DNA of 55,081 nucleotides, taken from contig SCQQ01000058.1 in NCBI GenBank assembly GCA_004299095.1, positions 1-55,081 on the forward strand, written 5' to 3'. Shown here piece by piece: positions 36,333 to 45,439 of this stretch (the first letter of the stretch is position 1; the number at the start of each line of letters is the position of its first letter). The DNA comes from Burkholderiaceae bacterium (GTDB taxonomy: Bacteria > Pseudomonadota > Gammaproteobacteria > Burkholderiales > Burkholderiaceae_C). The notes below the pieces were generated by a model. That model made no database searches, was not told where the DNA came from, and saw nothing but the letters and a program-made list of their open reading frames with translations. Both the position numbers and the translations under genes were made by a program.

Positions 36333-37211
36333 TCATGCCTCGGGAATCGGGCGCTTCAGGAACCCGGGCTGAGGCTGCTCGGGATCGGGACCGCCGCGTA
36401 CGCCCTTGTCGAGCGCATCGATGCGCGCGAGTTCGGCGTCGGTGAGCGAGAAATCGAAGATGTCGAAGTTCTCGGCGATCCGCGCCTTGCGCGTCGACTT
36501 GGGAATGACCTGGCGGCCCTGCTGGATGTGCCAGCGCAGCATGACCTGGGCCGGCGTCTTGCCGTACCGTTGACCGATGCCCACGAGGGTTTGGTCGGTG
36601 AATGTGCTGGTCGCCTCCGAACCGCGGTAGTGGGTGATTCCGCCCATGGGCGACCACGCCTGGGTGAGGATGCCGGCGGCGGTATTGGCCGCCGCGTTGG
36701 CGACCTGGGTGAAGTAGGGGTGGAGCTCGATCTGGTTCACGGCCGGGGCGACCGCGACCTCGGGCAGGAAGCGCGCCAGGATCGCGGGCGTGAAGTTGCT
36801 GACGCCGATCGCGCGCACCCGGCCATCGGCGAGCAGTTGCTCCAGCGCTTGGTAGGCCGCGACCGTGAGCGCGAAGTCCTCGACCCGCGGCTGGTGCAGG
36901 AGCAGCAGGTCGATGACGTCGACGCCGAGCTTGCCGGCCGACTTGTCGAAAGCGTGCAGCGCCGCGTCGTAGCCGTAGTCGGTGACCCACAGCTTGGTCT
37001 CGATGATGACCTCGGCACGGGCAATGCCGGAGCGCCGGATGCCCTCGCCCACTTCGCGCTCGTTGCCGTAGGCCGCCGCGGTGTCGATGAGCCGGTAGCC
37101 CACGCGCAAAGCTTCCTGGACCGAGGCTGCCGTCATATCGGGCAGCGTTTGGAAAACACCCAACCCGAGCACGGGCATCTGGACACCGTTGTTTAAAGCG
37201 ACTGTTTGCAC
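36333..37211 (-). CDS. Aldo/keto reductase, 2,5-diketogluconate reductase type
   Basis: A 292-residue NADPH-dependent reductase. The tetrad is Asp43 and Tyr48 (LIDTAAAYGNE), Lys73 (IIETKLW) and His106 (DLLLLHQP). The cofactor block is IPKSTRKARIAENFDIF. The closest pattern is the AKR5 group that reduces 2,5-diketogluconate, methylglyoxal and similar dicarbonyls. It is the third gene of the LysR-linked operon, 40 bases after the cupin gene. The second aldo/keto reductase of the window (18711-19583) belongs to a different subgroup. Confidence 0.92.
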   Translation of the reverse strand: MQTVALNNGVQMPVLGLGVFQTLPDMTAASVQEALRVGYRLIDTAAAYGNEREVGEGIRRSGIARAEVIIETKLWVTDYGYDAALHAFDKSAGKLGVDVIDLLLLHQPRVEDFALTVAAYQALEQLLADGRVRAIGVSNFTPAILARFLPEVAVAPAVNQIELHPYFTQVANAAANTAAGILTQAWSPMGGITHYRGSEATSTFTDQTLVGIGQRYGKTPAQVMLRWHIQQGRQVIPKSTRKARIAENFDIFDFSLTDAELARIDALDKGVRGGPDPEQPQPGFLKRPIPEA

Positions 37212-37251
37212 GGCGGTTTGCTCATGGGTGGCAAGGCGGTCGCAACTGTCG

Positions 37252-37653
37252 TCAGCCGAGGTATTGCGCGTCGCTGACCGGCTCCATCCATTCCACCACC
37301 TTGCCGTCGGCGTCGGCTCCCTGGATGGCGAGATGTGTCATCGCGGTCTTGTCGGTGGCGCCATGCCAATGCCGCTTGCCGGGCGCGCACGTGATCACGT
37401 CGCCCGGCCGGATTTCCTCCTTGACCTCGCCTTCGCATTGATGCCAGCCGAGGCCGGAGATGACGATCAGGGTCTGGCCGAGCGGATGCGTGTGCCAGTT
37501 GCTGCGCGCACCCGGCTCGAACGTGACCCGCGCGCCGCCGGCACGCGCCGGCGCCACCATCTGGAACGGCGCATCGATGCGCACCTTGCCGGTGAAGTGT
37601 TCCGCTGAGCCGTAGACCGAAGCGTGCGATCCGTTGCGTTGGATGGTGCTCAT
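37252..37653 (-). CDS. Cupin-domain protein
   Basis: A 133-residue single-domain cupin. Motif 1 is [23 protein letters not shown], split here as His54, His56 and Gln60, and motif 2 is [18 protein letters not shown] with His97 as the likely third histidine. Such cupins bind a metal; the group next to CMD-domain proteins is often found in small oxidoreductase operons. The enzyme activity, if any, is not known. The start overlaps the stop of the CMD gene by 4 bases, so the two products are coupled and may act together. Confidence 0.9.
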   Translation of the reverse strand: MSTIQRNGSHASVYGSAEHFTGKVRIDAPFQMVAPARAGGARVTFEPGARSNWHTHPLGQTLIVISGLGWHQCEGEVKEEIRPGDVITCAPGKRHWHGATDKTAMTHLAIQGADADGKVVEWMEPVSDAQYLG

Positions 37654-37982
37654 GACTTGACTCCTGCTTCTTCAAATACACGCCGGGCGATCGCCAACGC
37701 GGTGCTGGCCGTCGGCCAGCCCGAGTAGAAGGCCAGATGGGTGATGAGCTCGACCAGTTCGTCCCGGCTGATGCCGTTCTCCAGCGCTTTCTTCAGATGG
37801 AAAGGGAGCTCATTGACTCGGTACAGCGACACCAGGCTCGCCACGGTGACCAGGCTGCGGTCGCGCGGCGACAAACCGGGGCGCTCCCAGACTTCGCCGA
37901 ACAAGACCTTGTCGGTGTAGTCAGCCAGCGCCGGCGCGATGTCGCCGAACGCTCGACGGGCCGTATGGGATGCGTTTGCCAT
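37650..37982 (-). CDS. Carboxymuconolactone decarboxylase family protein
   Basis: A 110-residue all-helical protein of the CMD/AhpD superfamily. The blocks [60 protein letters not shown] and [12 protein letters not shown] are typical of 4-carboxymuconolactone decarboxylase-like proteins. There is no Cys-x-x-Cys, so it is not a peroxidase-type AhpD. It is the first gene of the operon and is divergent from the LysR regulator, with two inverted repeats in between. Because no other protocatechuate genes are near, a true decarboxylase role is doubtful. Confidence 0.92.
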   Translation of the reverse strand: MANASHTARRAFGDIAPALADYTDKVLFGEVWERPGLSPRDRSLVTVASLVSLYRVNELPFHLKKALENGISRDELVELITHLAFYSGWPTASTALAIARRVFEEAGVKS

Positions 37983-37995
37983 GGGGAATTCTCCT

Positions 37996-38035
37996 GCGGG
38001 TCATTCAATCGGTACACGGTCAATGTACGACCCGC
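37996..38035. promoter_or_regulatory. Nested palindrome in the CMD-LysR divergent promoter
   Basis: Outer arms GCGGGTC (37996-38002) and GACCCGC (38029-38035) are perfect inverted repeats. Inside them GTAC at 38012-38015 and again at 38025-38028 adds symmetry. It lies just upstream of the CMD start and is a candidate regulator-binding site or promoter-proximal operator for the leftward operon. Confidence 0.45.
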
Positions 38036-38066
38036 GACGCCATTCGATAAGACGGTAAAGTGCGCA

Positions 38067-38087
38067 TGAACTTGTGAATCGAGTTCA
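38067..38087. promoter_or_regulatory. Candidate LysR operator
   Basis: TGAACT-N9-AGTTCA is a perfect 6-bp inverted repeat of 21 bases immediately before the LysR gene start (38091). LysR proteins often bind dyads near their own promoter and repress themselves. The position, touching the start codon, fits autoregulation. Confidence 0.5.
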
Positions 38088-38090
38088 TCA

Positions 38091-39032
38091 ATGCCGCGTG
38101 AAAACCTGAATGACTTGCTCGCGTTCCTCGCGGTTGCGCGGGAGCGCAGCTTCACCAAGGCGGCGGCGAAGCTGGGGGTCTCGCCGTCGGCGCTGAGCCA
38201 CACCCTGGGTGCGCTGGAAGCGCGACTGGGCGTTCGCCTGCTCCATCGCACCACCCGCAGCGTGGCACCCACGCAAGCGGGCGAACGGTTGCGCCGCGGG
38301 ATAGGTCCGCGCTTCGAGGAGATCAAGGCGGAGTTGGCGGCGTTGGGCGCGTTGCGCGACAAGCCCGCGGGCACGATCCGCCTCACGGCCACGGATTACG
38401 CGACCCGCGCGATCCTGCTGCCCACGCTCGCGGAATTCTTGCCGCGCTACCCGGACGTCACGGTCGAAATCGGCATCGACAATCGGCTCGTGGACATCGT
38501 CGCCGAAGGCTTCGACGCCGGCGTGCGCGATGGTGAGCAAATCGCCAGGGACATGATCGCCGTGCGCATCGGGCCGAATTTGCGCATGGCGGTGGTTGGC
38601 GCGCCTGCCTATTTCGCGGAGCGGTCGCGCCCCAAAAAACCGCAGGATCTGACCGAACACAACTGCATCAACCTGCGCTTGCCCACGCGCGGCGGCTTGT
38701 ACGCGTGGGAGTTCCAGAAGGGTACGCGCAAGCTGAACGTGCACGTCGAAGGCCAGTTCGTCTGCAACCATCCGGGCGCCATGCTCGATGCGGCACTGGC
38801 TGGCCTGGGCATCGCTTATGTGTTGGAAGATGCCGCAAAGCCATACGTCGACGACGGGCGCCTCGAGCGCGTGCTGGGAGATTGGTGCCCCGTGCTGCCC
38901 GGTTATCACCTCTACTACCCCAGCCGCCGCCAAACGTCGCCGGCATTCACGTTGCTGGTCGATGCGCTGCGCCGTTCGGGCCATCAACCGGACGCGTCGT
39001 CATCTACCGGGTCAGTCGTCCGACCCGCTTGA
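38091..39032 (+). CDS. LysR-family transcriptional regulator
   Basis: A 313-residue regulator. The N-terminal helix-turn-helix is clear (FLAVARERSFTKAAAKLGVS ... ALEARLGVRLLHRTTRSVAPT). The effector domain begins near residue 90 (GTIRLTATDYATRAIL, then ADPVTVEIGI-like strand DVTVEIGIDNRLVDIV, and GFDAGVRDGE). The sequence resembles the CrgA/PA2206-like subgroup that often controls a divergent oxidoreductase gene. The four genes on the other strand are the likely targets. The effector cannot be read from the sequence. Confidence 0.94.
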   Translation: MPRENLNDLLAFLAVARERSFTKAAAKLGVSPSALSHTLGALEARLGVRLLHRTTRSVAPTQAGERLRRGIGPRFEEIKAELAALGALRDKPAGTIRLTATDYATRAILLPTLAEFLPRYPDVTVEIGIDNRLVDIVAEGFDAGVRDGEQIARDMIAVRIGPNLRMAVVGAPAYFAERSRPKKPQDLTEHNCINLRLPTRGGLYAWEFQKGTRKLNVHVEGQFVCNHPGAMLDAALAGLGIAYVLEDAAKPYVDDGRLERVLGDWCPVLPGYHLYYPSRRQTSPAFTLLVDALRRSGHQPDASSSTGSVVRPA

Positions 39033-39243
39033 GCGCACATCGAGCGTGCAGGTTCGGGCCGCGAAATCACCCGGTGAAATCGTTCCAATGCACGGGTTTT
39101 TATTTGCGAGCGGGCCCCGGGCGTGTGGCTGAATCGCTTCGGGACAGTTCAACCGTGGCTCGCCTTTTCCGTGAGATGGGCCAACCCTGAAAGATCGCGG
39201 AATTCCGAAGTCCGTTGCTGAAGCCTTTGAAATCTGCGAGATA

Positions 39244-39259
39244 CTGTATGCAAATACAG
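39244..39259. promoter_or_regulatory. Perfect LexA box upstream of imuA
   Basis: CTGTATGCAAATACAG is a CTGT-N8-ACAG palindrome that differs from the AlkB-like gene's box at one base only. A TTGAAA at 39227-39232 could serve as the -35 with the -10 region inside the box. It lies 18 bases before the preferred imuA start. Another in-frame ATG lies inside the box itself. Confidence 0.88.
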
Positions 39260-39277
39260 TTAACGGTCAAATTTCAA

Positions 39278-40087
39278 ATGCCTCTTTCTTCTACTTCCCT
39301 GCAGCGTTGGCCCGGTGTCTGGAGGGCTGACGAATTGGCGCCTGCCGCGGGGGGCGTCATTTCCAGCGGTCGTGCGGTTCTGGATGCAGAGCTTCCCGGC
39401 GGCGGCTGGCCCCTGGGCGCGTTCATCGACCTGATGGTGGCCGCGGCCCATGCGCCCTGGCTGGCGTTGCTGGCGCCAGCGCTGTCCGCGCACATGCGCC
39501 ATAACAAAGGCGTACTGGCGCTCGTCGAGCCGCCGCACGAGCCATGCCTGCCGGCGCTGGCTGCTGCCGGCCTGCCGCCCGAGCGGGCGCTGTGGCTGCA
39601 CGCCAAGACGTTGCCTGAGCGGTTGTGGCTGGCCGAACAGGCGCTGGGCTGCGCCGGCGTGGCGGTCGTGCTAGCGTGGCTGCCGGGCGCACGCGAGGCC
39701 GATTGGCGCCGGCTGCACCTGGCCGCGGCGCGGCGCGTGGACGTCCTGTTTTTTGTGCTGCGGCCTTTGAAAGGGACGGGCGCTGCCGCCTGTGCGCCAC
39801 TCGGGCTTGCGTTTGACCTCGCTCCGGGACCGCGTGGGATCGCGGATCGGGCGGACAGCGGTTTGTTGCAGTTGCGCGTCGACATCCTGAAGCGCTGCGG
39901 CCCGCCGTTGGCCGCTCCGCTCTGGCTGCCCGCATGGAACCCGAAACTGAGCCGCTTGCTGGTGCCCGAAGCGGATCGCCGGACTGCTGCGCACATGGAC
40001 GCGACCGTGCTGCCGTTCCAGCCGCGCACGCCGCTCGTGCCTGGGGGCAACGATCATGCGCTGGATCGCCTTGCACTGGCCGTCTGA
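39278..40087 (+). CDS. imuA: SOS mutasome accessory protein ImuA
   Basis: About 269 residues from ATG 39278 (in-frame ATG 39248 lies inside the LexA box). ImuA is a RecA/SulA-like protein that bridges the polymerase subunits of the ImuA-ImuB-ImuC translesion complex and contacts RecA. The typical opening VWRADELAPAAGGVISSGRA and LDAELPGGGWPLGAFIDLMV, in which the ATP-binding P-loop of RecA has decayed, is visible, as is LWLHAKTLPERLWLAEQAL. The stop lies 32 bases inside imuB. With the LexA box it forms the first gene of an SOS operon. Confidence 0.9.
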   Translation: MPLSSTSLQRWPGVWRADELAPAAGGVISSGRAVLDAELPGGGWPLGAFIDLMVAAAHAPWLALLAPALSAHMRHNKGVLALVEPPHEPCLPALAAAGLPPERALWLHAKTLPERLWLAEQALGCAGVAVVLAWLPGAREADWRRLHLAAARRVDVLFFVLRPLKGTGAAACAPLGLAFDLAPGPRGIADRADSGLLQLRVDILKRCGPPLAAPLWLPAWNPKLSRLLVPEADRRTAAHMDATVLPFQPRTPLVPGGNDHALDRLALAV

Positions 40088-41474
40088 GCGCGAGCCGGAA
40101 CTGTCCCGCGAGGCATTGGCCTGGTGGGGCTTGCGCTTCACGCCGCACGTGGCTTGGGTGGACGAGGCGCTGTTGCTCGAAGTGGCCGGCTGCGAACGCT
40201 TGTGGGGCGGGCGGCGCGCCTTGCTGTGCCGGCTGGCCGGCTCCAGTCCAACGGATGCGCTGCCGCCGTGCATGGCGCGGGGCGCCACCAGCCTGGTCGC
40301 GCTGGCGCAATTGCGGTTGCGGGTGGCCGGACAAACGCCGGCGGCGCGGGCGCGCGACTTCCCCTTGTGGACCTTGAGTGCCGCGCGCCCGCACCGGCCT
40401 GTCCTGGAGCGCCTGGGCTGCCGCACCTGGGGCCAGGTCGATGCGCTGCCACGCGCGGGACTCGCACGGCGCTTCGGCACGGAACTGGGCCGCGCGCTGG
40501 ACGTGGCCCTGGGGCGCGCGCCCGACGTGTACCCGTGGACGGCATTGCCCGAGCGTTTCGAGCAAGCGCTGGATCTGCCGCAGCGCGCCGATTCCGCTCC
40601 AGCGCTGCTCTGGACCGGGCGCCGGCTGCTCGCGTTGCTGCAGCAGTGGCTGGCCGCGCGCGGGTGGGGCGTGCTGGCGCTGGAGTTGTCGTGGCGTTTC
40701 GATCAACTGCGCTTGAACGGCCGCGAGCTGCCGCCCGTGCAATCCCTGACATTGCGCACCGCCGAACCGATGCAGACCATGCGGCACATCGAGCGCCTGC
40801 TGGCCGAGCGGCTGGAGCGCACCGCGCTGCTGGCACCCGCGTGTTCCCTCGGCCTGCGCGTGCTGCAAACCGCGCCGTGGCGGCCGCAAACGACAAGCTT
40901 CCTGCCCGAAGACCACCCGCGCGGCGATCCGCTGCACGTTTTCGTCGAGCGCGCCAGCGCGCGCTTCGGCCCGGATTGCGTGCGCGCGGCGGTCGCTCGA
41001 AACGACCATCGCCTGGGTTGCCGGCAAGGCTGGCAAAGCGCGGCGCAGGCGCTGTTGCAGCGCAGGCAAGGGCAGGGCGTCTGCGCCGGTTCCAGACCTG
41101 CGCTTTCACGGGGCCGCGCCATGCCTGCGGCGGCTTCCGATGCCGGGGCATGGTCCGACGCGCTCAGCCCCACGTGGCTGTTGCGCCCGCCGCGCGCCTT
41201 GTCCGTGAAAAGTGGCCGGCTTTGTCACGAAGGACGCCCGCTGCATTGCGTGGCGGGCCCGTGCCGCGTCGAAAGCGGCTGGTGGACGGAGGCAGTGGCC
41301 GCGGCGGAGCCGGGCGGAGCGCCCGTGGCGCGCGACTATTTCGTGGCGCGGGACGCTGCTGGCGGGCTGCTGCTGATCTACCGCGAGCGCCCGGTTTCCG
41401 CTTCGCTCCGCCACGGCGCGGACGGTGCAACGACCGCTTCGTTGCGCTGGTTTCTGGAGGGGCTCTATGCCTGA
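40056..41474 (+). CDS. imuB: Y-family polymerase-like mutasome protein ImuB
   Basis: A 472-residue protein related to DinB/UmuC polymerases. In ImuB the catalytic acidic residues are lost and the protein serves as a hub holding the complex on the sliding clamp. The N-terminal region (MRWIALHWPSEREPELSREAL) and HVAWVDEALLLEVAGCERLWGG are recognisable, followed by the HhH-like LERLGCRTWGQVDALPRAGLARRFG and the little-finger part. It overlaps imuA by 32 bases and imuC by 8 bases, so all three are translated together. Confidence 0.92.
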   Translation: MRWIALHWPSEREPELSREALAWWGLRFTPHVAWVDEALLLEVAGCERLWGGRRALLCRLAGSSPTDALPPCMARGATSLVALAQLRLRVAGQTPAARARDFPLWTLSAARPHRPVLERLGCRTWGQVDALPRAGLARRFGTELGRALDVALGRAPDVYPWTALPERFEQALDLPQRADSAPALLWTGRRLLALLQQWLAARGWGVLALELSWRFDQLRLNGRELPPVQSLTLRTAEPMQTMRHIERLLAERLERTALLAPACSLGLRVLQTAPWRPQTTSFLPEDHPRGDPLHVFVERASARFGPDCVRAAVARNDHRLGCRQGWQSAAQALLQRRQGQGVCAGSRPALSRGRAMPAAASDAGAWSDALSPTWLLRPPRALSVKSGRLCHEGRPLHCVAGPCRVESGWWTEAVAAAEPGGAPVARDYFVARDAAGGLLLIYRERPVSASLRHGADGATTASLRWFLEGLYA

Positions 41475-44400
41475 GCTGTCGCGCAAGGAGGAAACCAAAC
41501 GGGCGGCGCGGCGGCGCGATGCGGCCAAAGTGGTGCGCTTGCCCGTGCGGACGCCGCCACGGCACGGGCCGCCGCAGGCCGCAGGCGTTCCCGCTTATGC
41601 CGAACTGCATTGCCTCACGCACTTCAGTTTCCTGCGCGCTGCTTCCAGTCCGGAAGAGCTGGTGCGGCGCGCCTGGGCGCTGGGCTACGCGGCCCTGGCG
41701 ATCACCGACGAATGCTCGGTTTCCGGCGTGGTGCAGGCGTGGCGTGCGCTGGTCAATCTGAAGGAAGAGCTCGGCTGCGGCGTCGGTTCGGCTGATCCGC
41801 TGCAACTCATCTACGGCAGCGAATTCCGCTTTGCCGGCCAAGGGACGCTGGTGGCGCTGGCGCGGGATCTGGAAAGCTGGGGCGATCTGTGCGCCTTCAT
41901 CAGCGCCTGCCGGCGCGCCGCAGCCAAGGGGCAGTACGCCTTGCCGCCGCTGGCCGATGCGCTGGCCGCGCTGCGGCACTGCGAGCGGCTGTGGGTGCCC
42001 GAGCAGAGAGAGCAGGCAGCGGCTTTACCGCGCGCGGAGGGAATTCGTGATACGCAACCCATCACCTCGGCCGACCCCGGCGCGTCCGCTTGCCGGCACG
42101 ACGCCGCGGCGGCGCAAGGGGCCGTTTTCGCTTCCTTGGCCCCGGAAATCGCGGCAGCCCGCATTCCATTGCTGGTCGAACTGCACGCCCGCATGGACGA
42201 CGCGCTCTGGATCGCCCACTTGCGCGCGGCGGCCGTTGCCAGCGGCTGCCCGCTGGTGGCCGCGGGCGGCGTGCTGATGCACATGCGCCGCGCCAAGCGC
42301 CTGCACGACGTCATAACCGCCATTCGCCTGGGCCGCAGCGTGGCCGACTGCGGTTTTGCGCTGCAGGCCAACGGCGAGCGCCATTTGCGGCCGCGCGAAC
42401 GACTGGCGCGGATTTATCCCGCCGGCACGCTCGCCGCCACCCTGGCCATCGCCGCGCGCTGCCATTTCAGGCTGGACGAAGTGCGCTACGTGTACCCGCA
42501 AGAGACCGTGTTGCCCGGCCTCACGCCCACCGAAACGCTGGCGCAGCTCACGCGCGAGGGCGCGGCCTGGCGCTTTCCGGAGGGCGTGCCGCCGCACATC
42601 CAGGCCTTCATCGCCAAAGAGCTGGCGCTGATCGCCGACTGCCGCTACGAAATGTTCTTCCTCACCGTGCACGACATCGTGCGCGAGGCGCGGCGCCTGG
42701 GCATCCTGTGCCAAGGCAGAGGCTCGGCCGCGAATTCGGTGGTGTGCTACTGCCTCGGCATCACGGCGGCCGACCCGCGCTTTTCGCATCCGCTGCTGGA
42801 GCGCTTCATCAGCCAGGCGCGGCGCAACGAGCCGCCCGACATCGACGTCGATTTCGAGCACGAGCGGCGCGAGGAAATCATCCAGTACATCTATCGCAAA
42901 TACGGCCGCGAGCGCGCCGCACTGGCGGCGAGCGTGATCACGTACCGCACGCGCAGCGCCCTGCGCGACGTTGGCGCCGCGCTCGGCGTGGACGCGCGCC
43001 TGGTGGATGCCGTGGCCGAGGACCACCACGGATTTGAAGAGGGCACGTGCGCACGCGGCATCGCGGAAAAAGCGCTGCAACTGAGCGTTGCGATCACGCC
43101 GAAGCTGATCGGGCTCTGGCTGGAGCTGGCAGCGCAGTTGCGCGGTCGCCCACGCCACCTGAGCCAGCACGTCGGCGGTTTCGTGCTGACGCAAACGCTG
43201 CTCATGCGCCTGGTGCCCATCGAGCCGGCGGCGATGGAGGGCAGTGCCGAAGAGCTGGGTGATGGGCCCTTTCCAGAAGAAGACGATCGCGCGGCACCAA
43301 CGGCCGTGGACGTGGGCGGCACGGATCTGACCCAGTGGCTCCCGCCACGGCCCGCGCTGCGACAGGTGATCCAGTGGGACAAGGACGATCTCGAAGCGCT
43401 TGGCTGGCTCAAGGTCGACATCCTCGCGCTCGGCATGCTGACCGCCATGCGCCGTTGCCTCGATTTGGCGTCCCGGTGGCGCGGCCAGCCGCTCACGCGC
43501 GCCGACATCACACCGGAAGACCCGGCCACCTACGCCATGATCCGGCGCGCCGACACCGTGGGTGTGTTCCAGATCGAAAGCCGCGCGCAAATAAGCATGC
43601 TCCCGCGCTTGAAGCCGACCACGTTCTACGACCTGGTGGTGCAGGTGGCCATCGTGCGCCCCGGCCCGATCACGGGCGGCATGGTGCATCCCTATCTGAA
43701 GGCGCGCGAGCGCCAGCGGCAGGGCTTGCCGATCGAATACCAGCGCTCGCGTTACGACCCACCAGGTCAACCGCCGCGGCTCGCCCAGGCGCTGGAGCGC
43801 ACGTTCGGCATTCCGATTTTTCAGGAGCAGGTGATGGAGTTGTCCATGCTGGCTGCGGGTTTCAGCGCGGCCGACGCCGACCGCCTGCGCCGCGCCATGG
43901 CGGCGTGGAAAAAGAAGGGCGGACTGGAGCCGTTTCGCGACAAGCTCCTGAGCGGCATGTCGGCCCGTGGCTACAGCGCCGAGTTTGCCGAGCACCTGTT
44001 CGCGCAGATCAAGGGCTTTGGCGACTACGGTTTCCCCGAAAGCCACGCCTACAGCTTTGCGCTGATCGCTTACGAAAGCGCGTGGCTCAAGTGCCATTGC
44101 TCCGGGGCGTATCTGGCCGCCATGCTGAATTCGCAACCCATGGGGTTTTATCGCCCGTCGCAACTGGTGCAGGACGCGCGCCGCCACGGCGTGGTGGTGC
44201 GGCCGCCCGACGTGGACGCGAGCGATTGGGACTGCACGCTGGAGCCCGCCGGCGGGGTCGGCTCAACCGCCGTTGCCGCGGGCGATGTTCCCGCCGCGCC
44301 AGCAGCGCGCCCCACAGTTCGCCTGGGCCTGCGCATGGTGCAAGGCCTGGCAGGAGCGGCAGCGGAACGCATCGTCGCGGCACGGGCCGCCGCGCCATTC

Positions 44401-45039
44401 GCCAGCGTGGACGACTTGGCGCGTCGTGCCGCGCTCGACGTGAAGGCGCTGGACCGGCTGGCTGCGGCTGACGCGCTTTCAAGCCTTGCGGGCCATCGTC
44501 GCCAGCAGGTGTGGCAGGCCGCCGCGCTAAAAAAAGCGCCTGAACTGCTGCGCGATGCACCCATTGCCGAGCCCGAGCTGCGCTTCAGCTGCGCACGCGA
44601 AGGTGAAGAAATCGTGTACGACTACGCCGCCCTCGGCCTCACGCTGCGGCGCCATCCGCTCGCGCTGTTGCGTCCGCGGCTGGCCCGCGCGCGCGTCAAA
44701 ACGGCCAGTGAACTGCGCGCCACGCCCAGTGGGCAACGGGTGCGCGCCTGCGGCATCGTCATCGGTCGCCAGCGCCCCAGCACGGCCAAAGGCACGATCT
44801 TCGTCGCGCTGGAAGACGAGACCGGGCAAGTCAACGTGATCGTCTGGAAAAGTGCGCGCACTGACGAACGCCAGCGCAATGCCTTGCTGCGCGCACATTT
44901 GCTGGCGGTCGACGGCCGCTGGGAGCGCGACAAGGACAGCGGTGGCCACGTGTGCCACCTGATCGCGCGGCGCTTCCACGACCTCACGCCCCTCTTGGGG
45001 CGACTCGCGGACTCCACGCAAAGCCGCGACTTCCATTGA
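41467..45039 (+). CDS. imuC: Error-prone DNA polymerase ImuC (DnaE2)
   Basis: A 1190-residue C-family polymerase that performs mutagenic translesion synthesis. The N-terminal PHP domain opens YAELHCLTHFSFLRAASSPEE. The polymerase core has QGRGSAANSVVCYCLGIT, the catalytic PDIDVDFEHERREEIIQYI and VGVFQIESRAQISMLPRLKP. The C-terminal OB fold (GTIFVALEDETGQVNVIVW) is typical of DnaE2. The start at 41467 was chosen because it follows CTGGAGGGG and overlaps the imuB stop by 8 bases; the longer open frame is not used. Loss of the clamp-binding motif is usual in this family. Last gene of the SOS operon. Confidence 0.97.
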   Translation: MPELSRKEETKRAARRRDAAKVVRLPVRTPPRHGPPQAAGVPAYAELHCLTHFSFLRAASSPEELVRRAWALGYAALAITDECSVSGVVQAWRALVNLKEELGCGVGSADPLQLIYGSEFRFAGQGTLVALARDLESWGDLCAFISACRRAAAKGQYALPPLADALAALRHCERLWVPEQREQAAALPRAEGIRDTQPITSADPGASACRHDAAAAQGAVFASLAPEIAAARIPLLVELHARMDDALWIAHLRAAAVASGCPLVAAGGVLMHMRRAKRLHDVITAIRLGRSVADCGFALQANGERHLRPRERLARIYPAGTLAATLAIAARCHFRLDEVRYVYPQETVLPGLTPTETLAQLTREGAAWRFPEGVPPHIQAFIAKELALIADCRYEMFFLTVHDIVREARRLGILCQGRGSAANSVVCYCLGITAADPRFSHPLLERFISQARRNEPPDIDVDFEHERREEIIQYIYRKYGRERAALAASVITYRTRSALRDVGAALGVDARLVDAVAEDHHGFEEGTCARGIAEKALQLSVAITPKLIGLWLELAAQLRGRPRHLSQHVGGFVLTQTLLMRLVPIEPAAMEGSAEELGDGPFPEEDDRAAPTAVDVGGTDLTQWLPPRPALRQVIQWDKDDLEALGWLKVDILALGMLTAMRRCLDLASRWRGQPLTRADITPEDPATYAMIRRADTVGVFQIESRAQISMLPRLKPTTFYDLVVQVAIVRPGPITGGMVHPYLKARERQRQGLPIEYQRSRYDPPGQPPRLAQALERTFGIPIFQEQVMELSMLAAGFSAADADRLRRAMAAWKKKGGLEPFRDKLLSGMSARGYSAEFAEHLFAQIKGFGDYGFPESHAYSFALIAYESAWLKCHCSGAYLAAMLNSQPMGFYRPSQLVQDARRHGVVVRPPDVDASDWDCTLEPAGGVGSTAVAAGDVPAAPAARPTVRLGLRMVQGLAGAAAERIVAARAAAPFASVDDLARRAALDVKALDRLAAADALSSLAGHRRQQVWQAAALKKAPELLRDAPIAEPELRFSCAREGEEIVYDYAALGLTLRRHPLALLRPRLARARVKTASELRATPSGQRVRACGIVIGRQRPSTAKGTIFVALEDETGQVNVIVWKSARTDERQRNALLRAHLLAVDGRWERDKDSGGHVCHLIARRFHDLTPLLGRLADSTQSRDFH

Positions 45040-45196
45040 CGCACGGCGTGATCATCTGCTCCGGTTCGGGATGTGTTCCAAACAGTGGACCGAGAGCCGC
45101 TGCGCTTTTGGTTGCCTCAAGGCGCCAGGGCGGATAACTCGAAGGTGGGTTTGCCGGAGATAAAACGGGGGATGCCGAGGCTCGGAAATAGCGAAA

Positions 45197-45224
45197 AAAG
45201 GCCCGACACAACAAGTCAGGCTTT
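45197..45224 (-). terminator. Terminator-like hairpin before the integrase
   Basis: On the minus strand, AAAGCCTGAC pairs with GTCGGGCCTTT with one mismatch or bulge over a 7-base loop, followed by T6. The orientation points to transcription from the right or to a remnant of a gene that ended at the attachment site. It could also slow transcription leaving imuC. Confidence 0.5.
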
Positions 45225-45353
45225 GCTTCTCCACGTGCCGTAATTATCCGAGTCGGATTTTGTTCTGGCGGAGAGGACGACCGCCAAATATCGGCTTCAC
45301 GAGGACTCATGAAAAATCAAAACAAGCCTCGTAAACCGCATGAAATCTAGTTA

Positions 45354-45384
45354 TTGACAATCGCCCGCTTTTACGCGTTATCAT
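45354..45384 (+). promoter_or_regulatory. Candidate integrase promoter
   Basis: A consensus -35 box TTGACA lies at 45354-45359 and a good -10 match TATCAT at 45379-45384. The 19-base spacer is longer than ideal. It is the best sigma-70-like pair in this AT-richer stretch, about 55 bases before the integrase start. Confidence 0.45.
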
Positions 45385-45439
45385 CCATGCTCATGTTTCG
45401 TGTGGGGCCGGAAGGTGGGCTGAACAGTGTGGGGCTGGC

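Larger units (their letters stand above)
45040..45439. other. Junction between the imuABC operon and the integrated element
   Basis: This 400-base gene-free stretch carries a terminator-like stem (45197-45224) and the integrase promoter. Its bases from about 45230 onward are visibly more AT-rich than the chromosomal DNA before it, so the left attachment site is probably here. I find no tRNA or dusA fragment and no repeat shared with the right end of the window, so the exact attachment site cannot be named. Confidence 0.5.

Noticed and set aside
37650-37982. AhpD-like peroxidase for the CMD-domain protein
   Set aside because: The protein has no cysteine pair, so the peroxidase mechanism is not possible.
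42025-44187. Minus-strand 720-residue frame opposite imuC
   Set aside because: It is an antisense shadow, Arg/His/Gln-rich, with no ribosome binding site or family pattern.
45040-45439. tRNA or dusA fragment as the integration site
   Set aside because: I looked for a T-loop/acceptor 3' end or a DusA fragment and found neither. The attachment site remains undefined.
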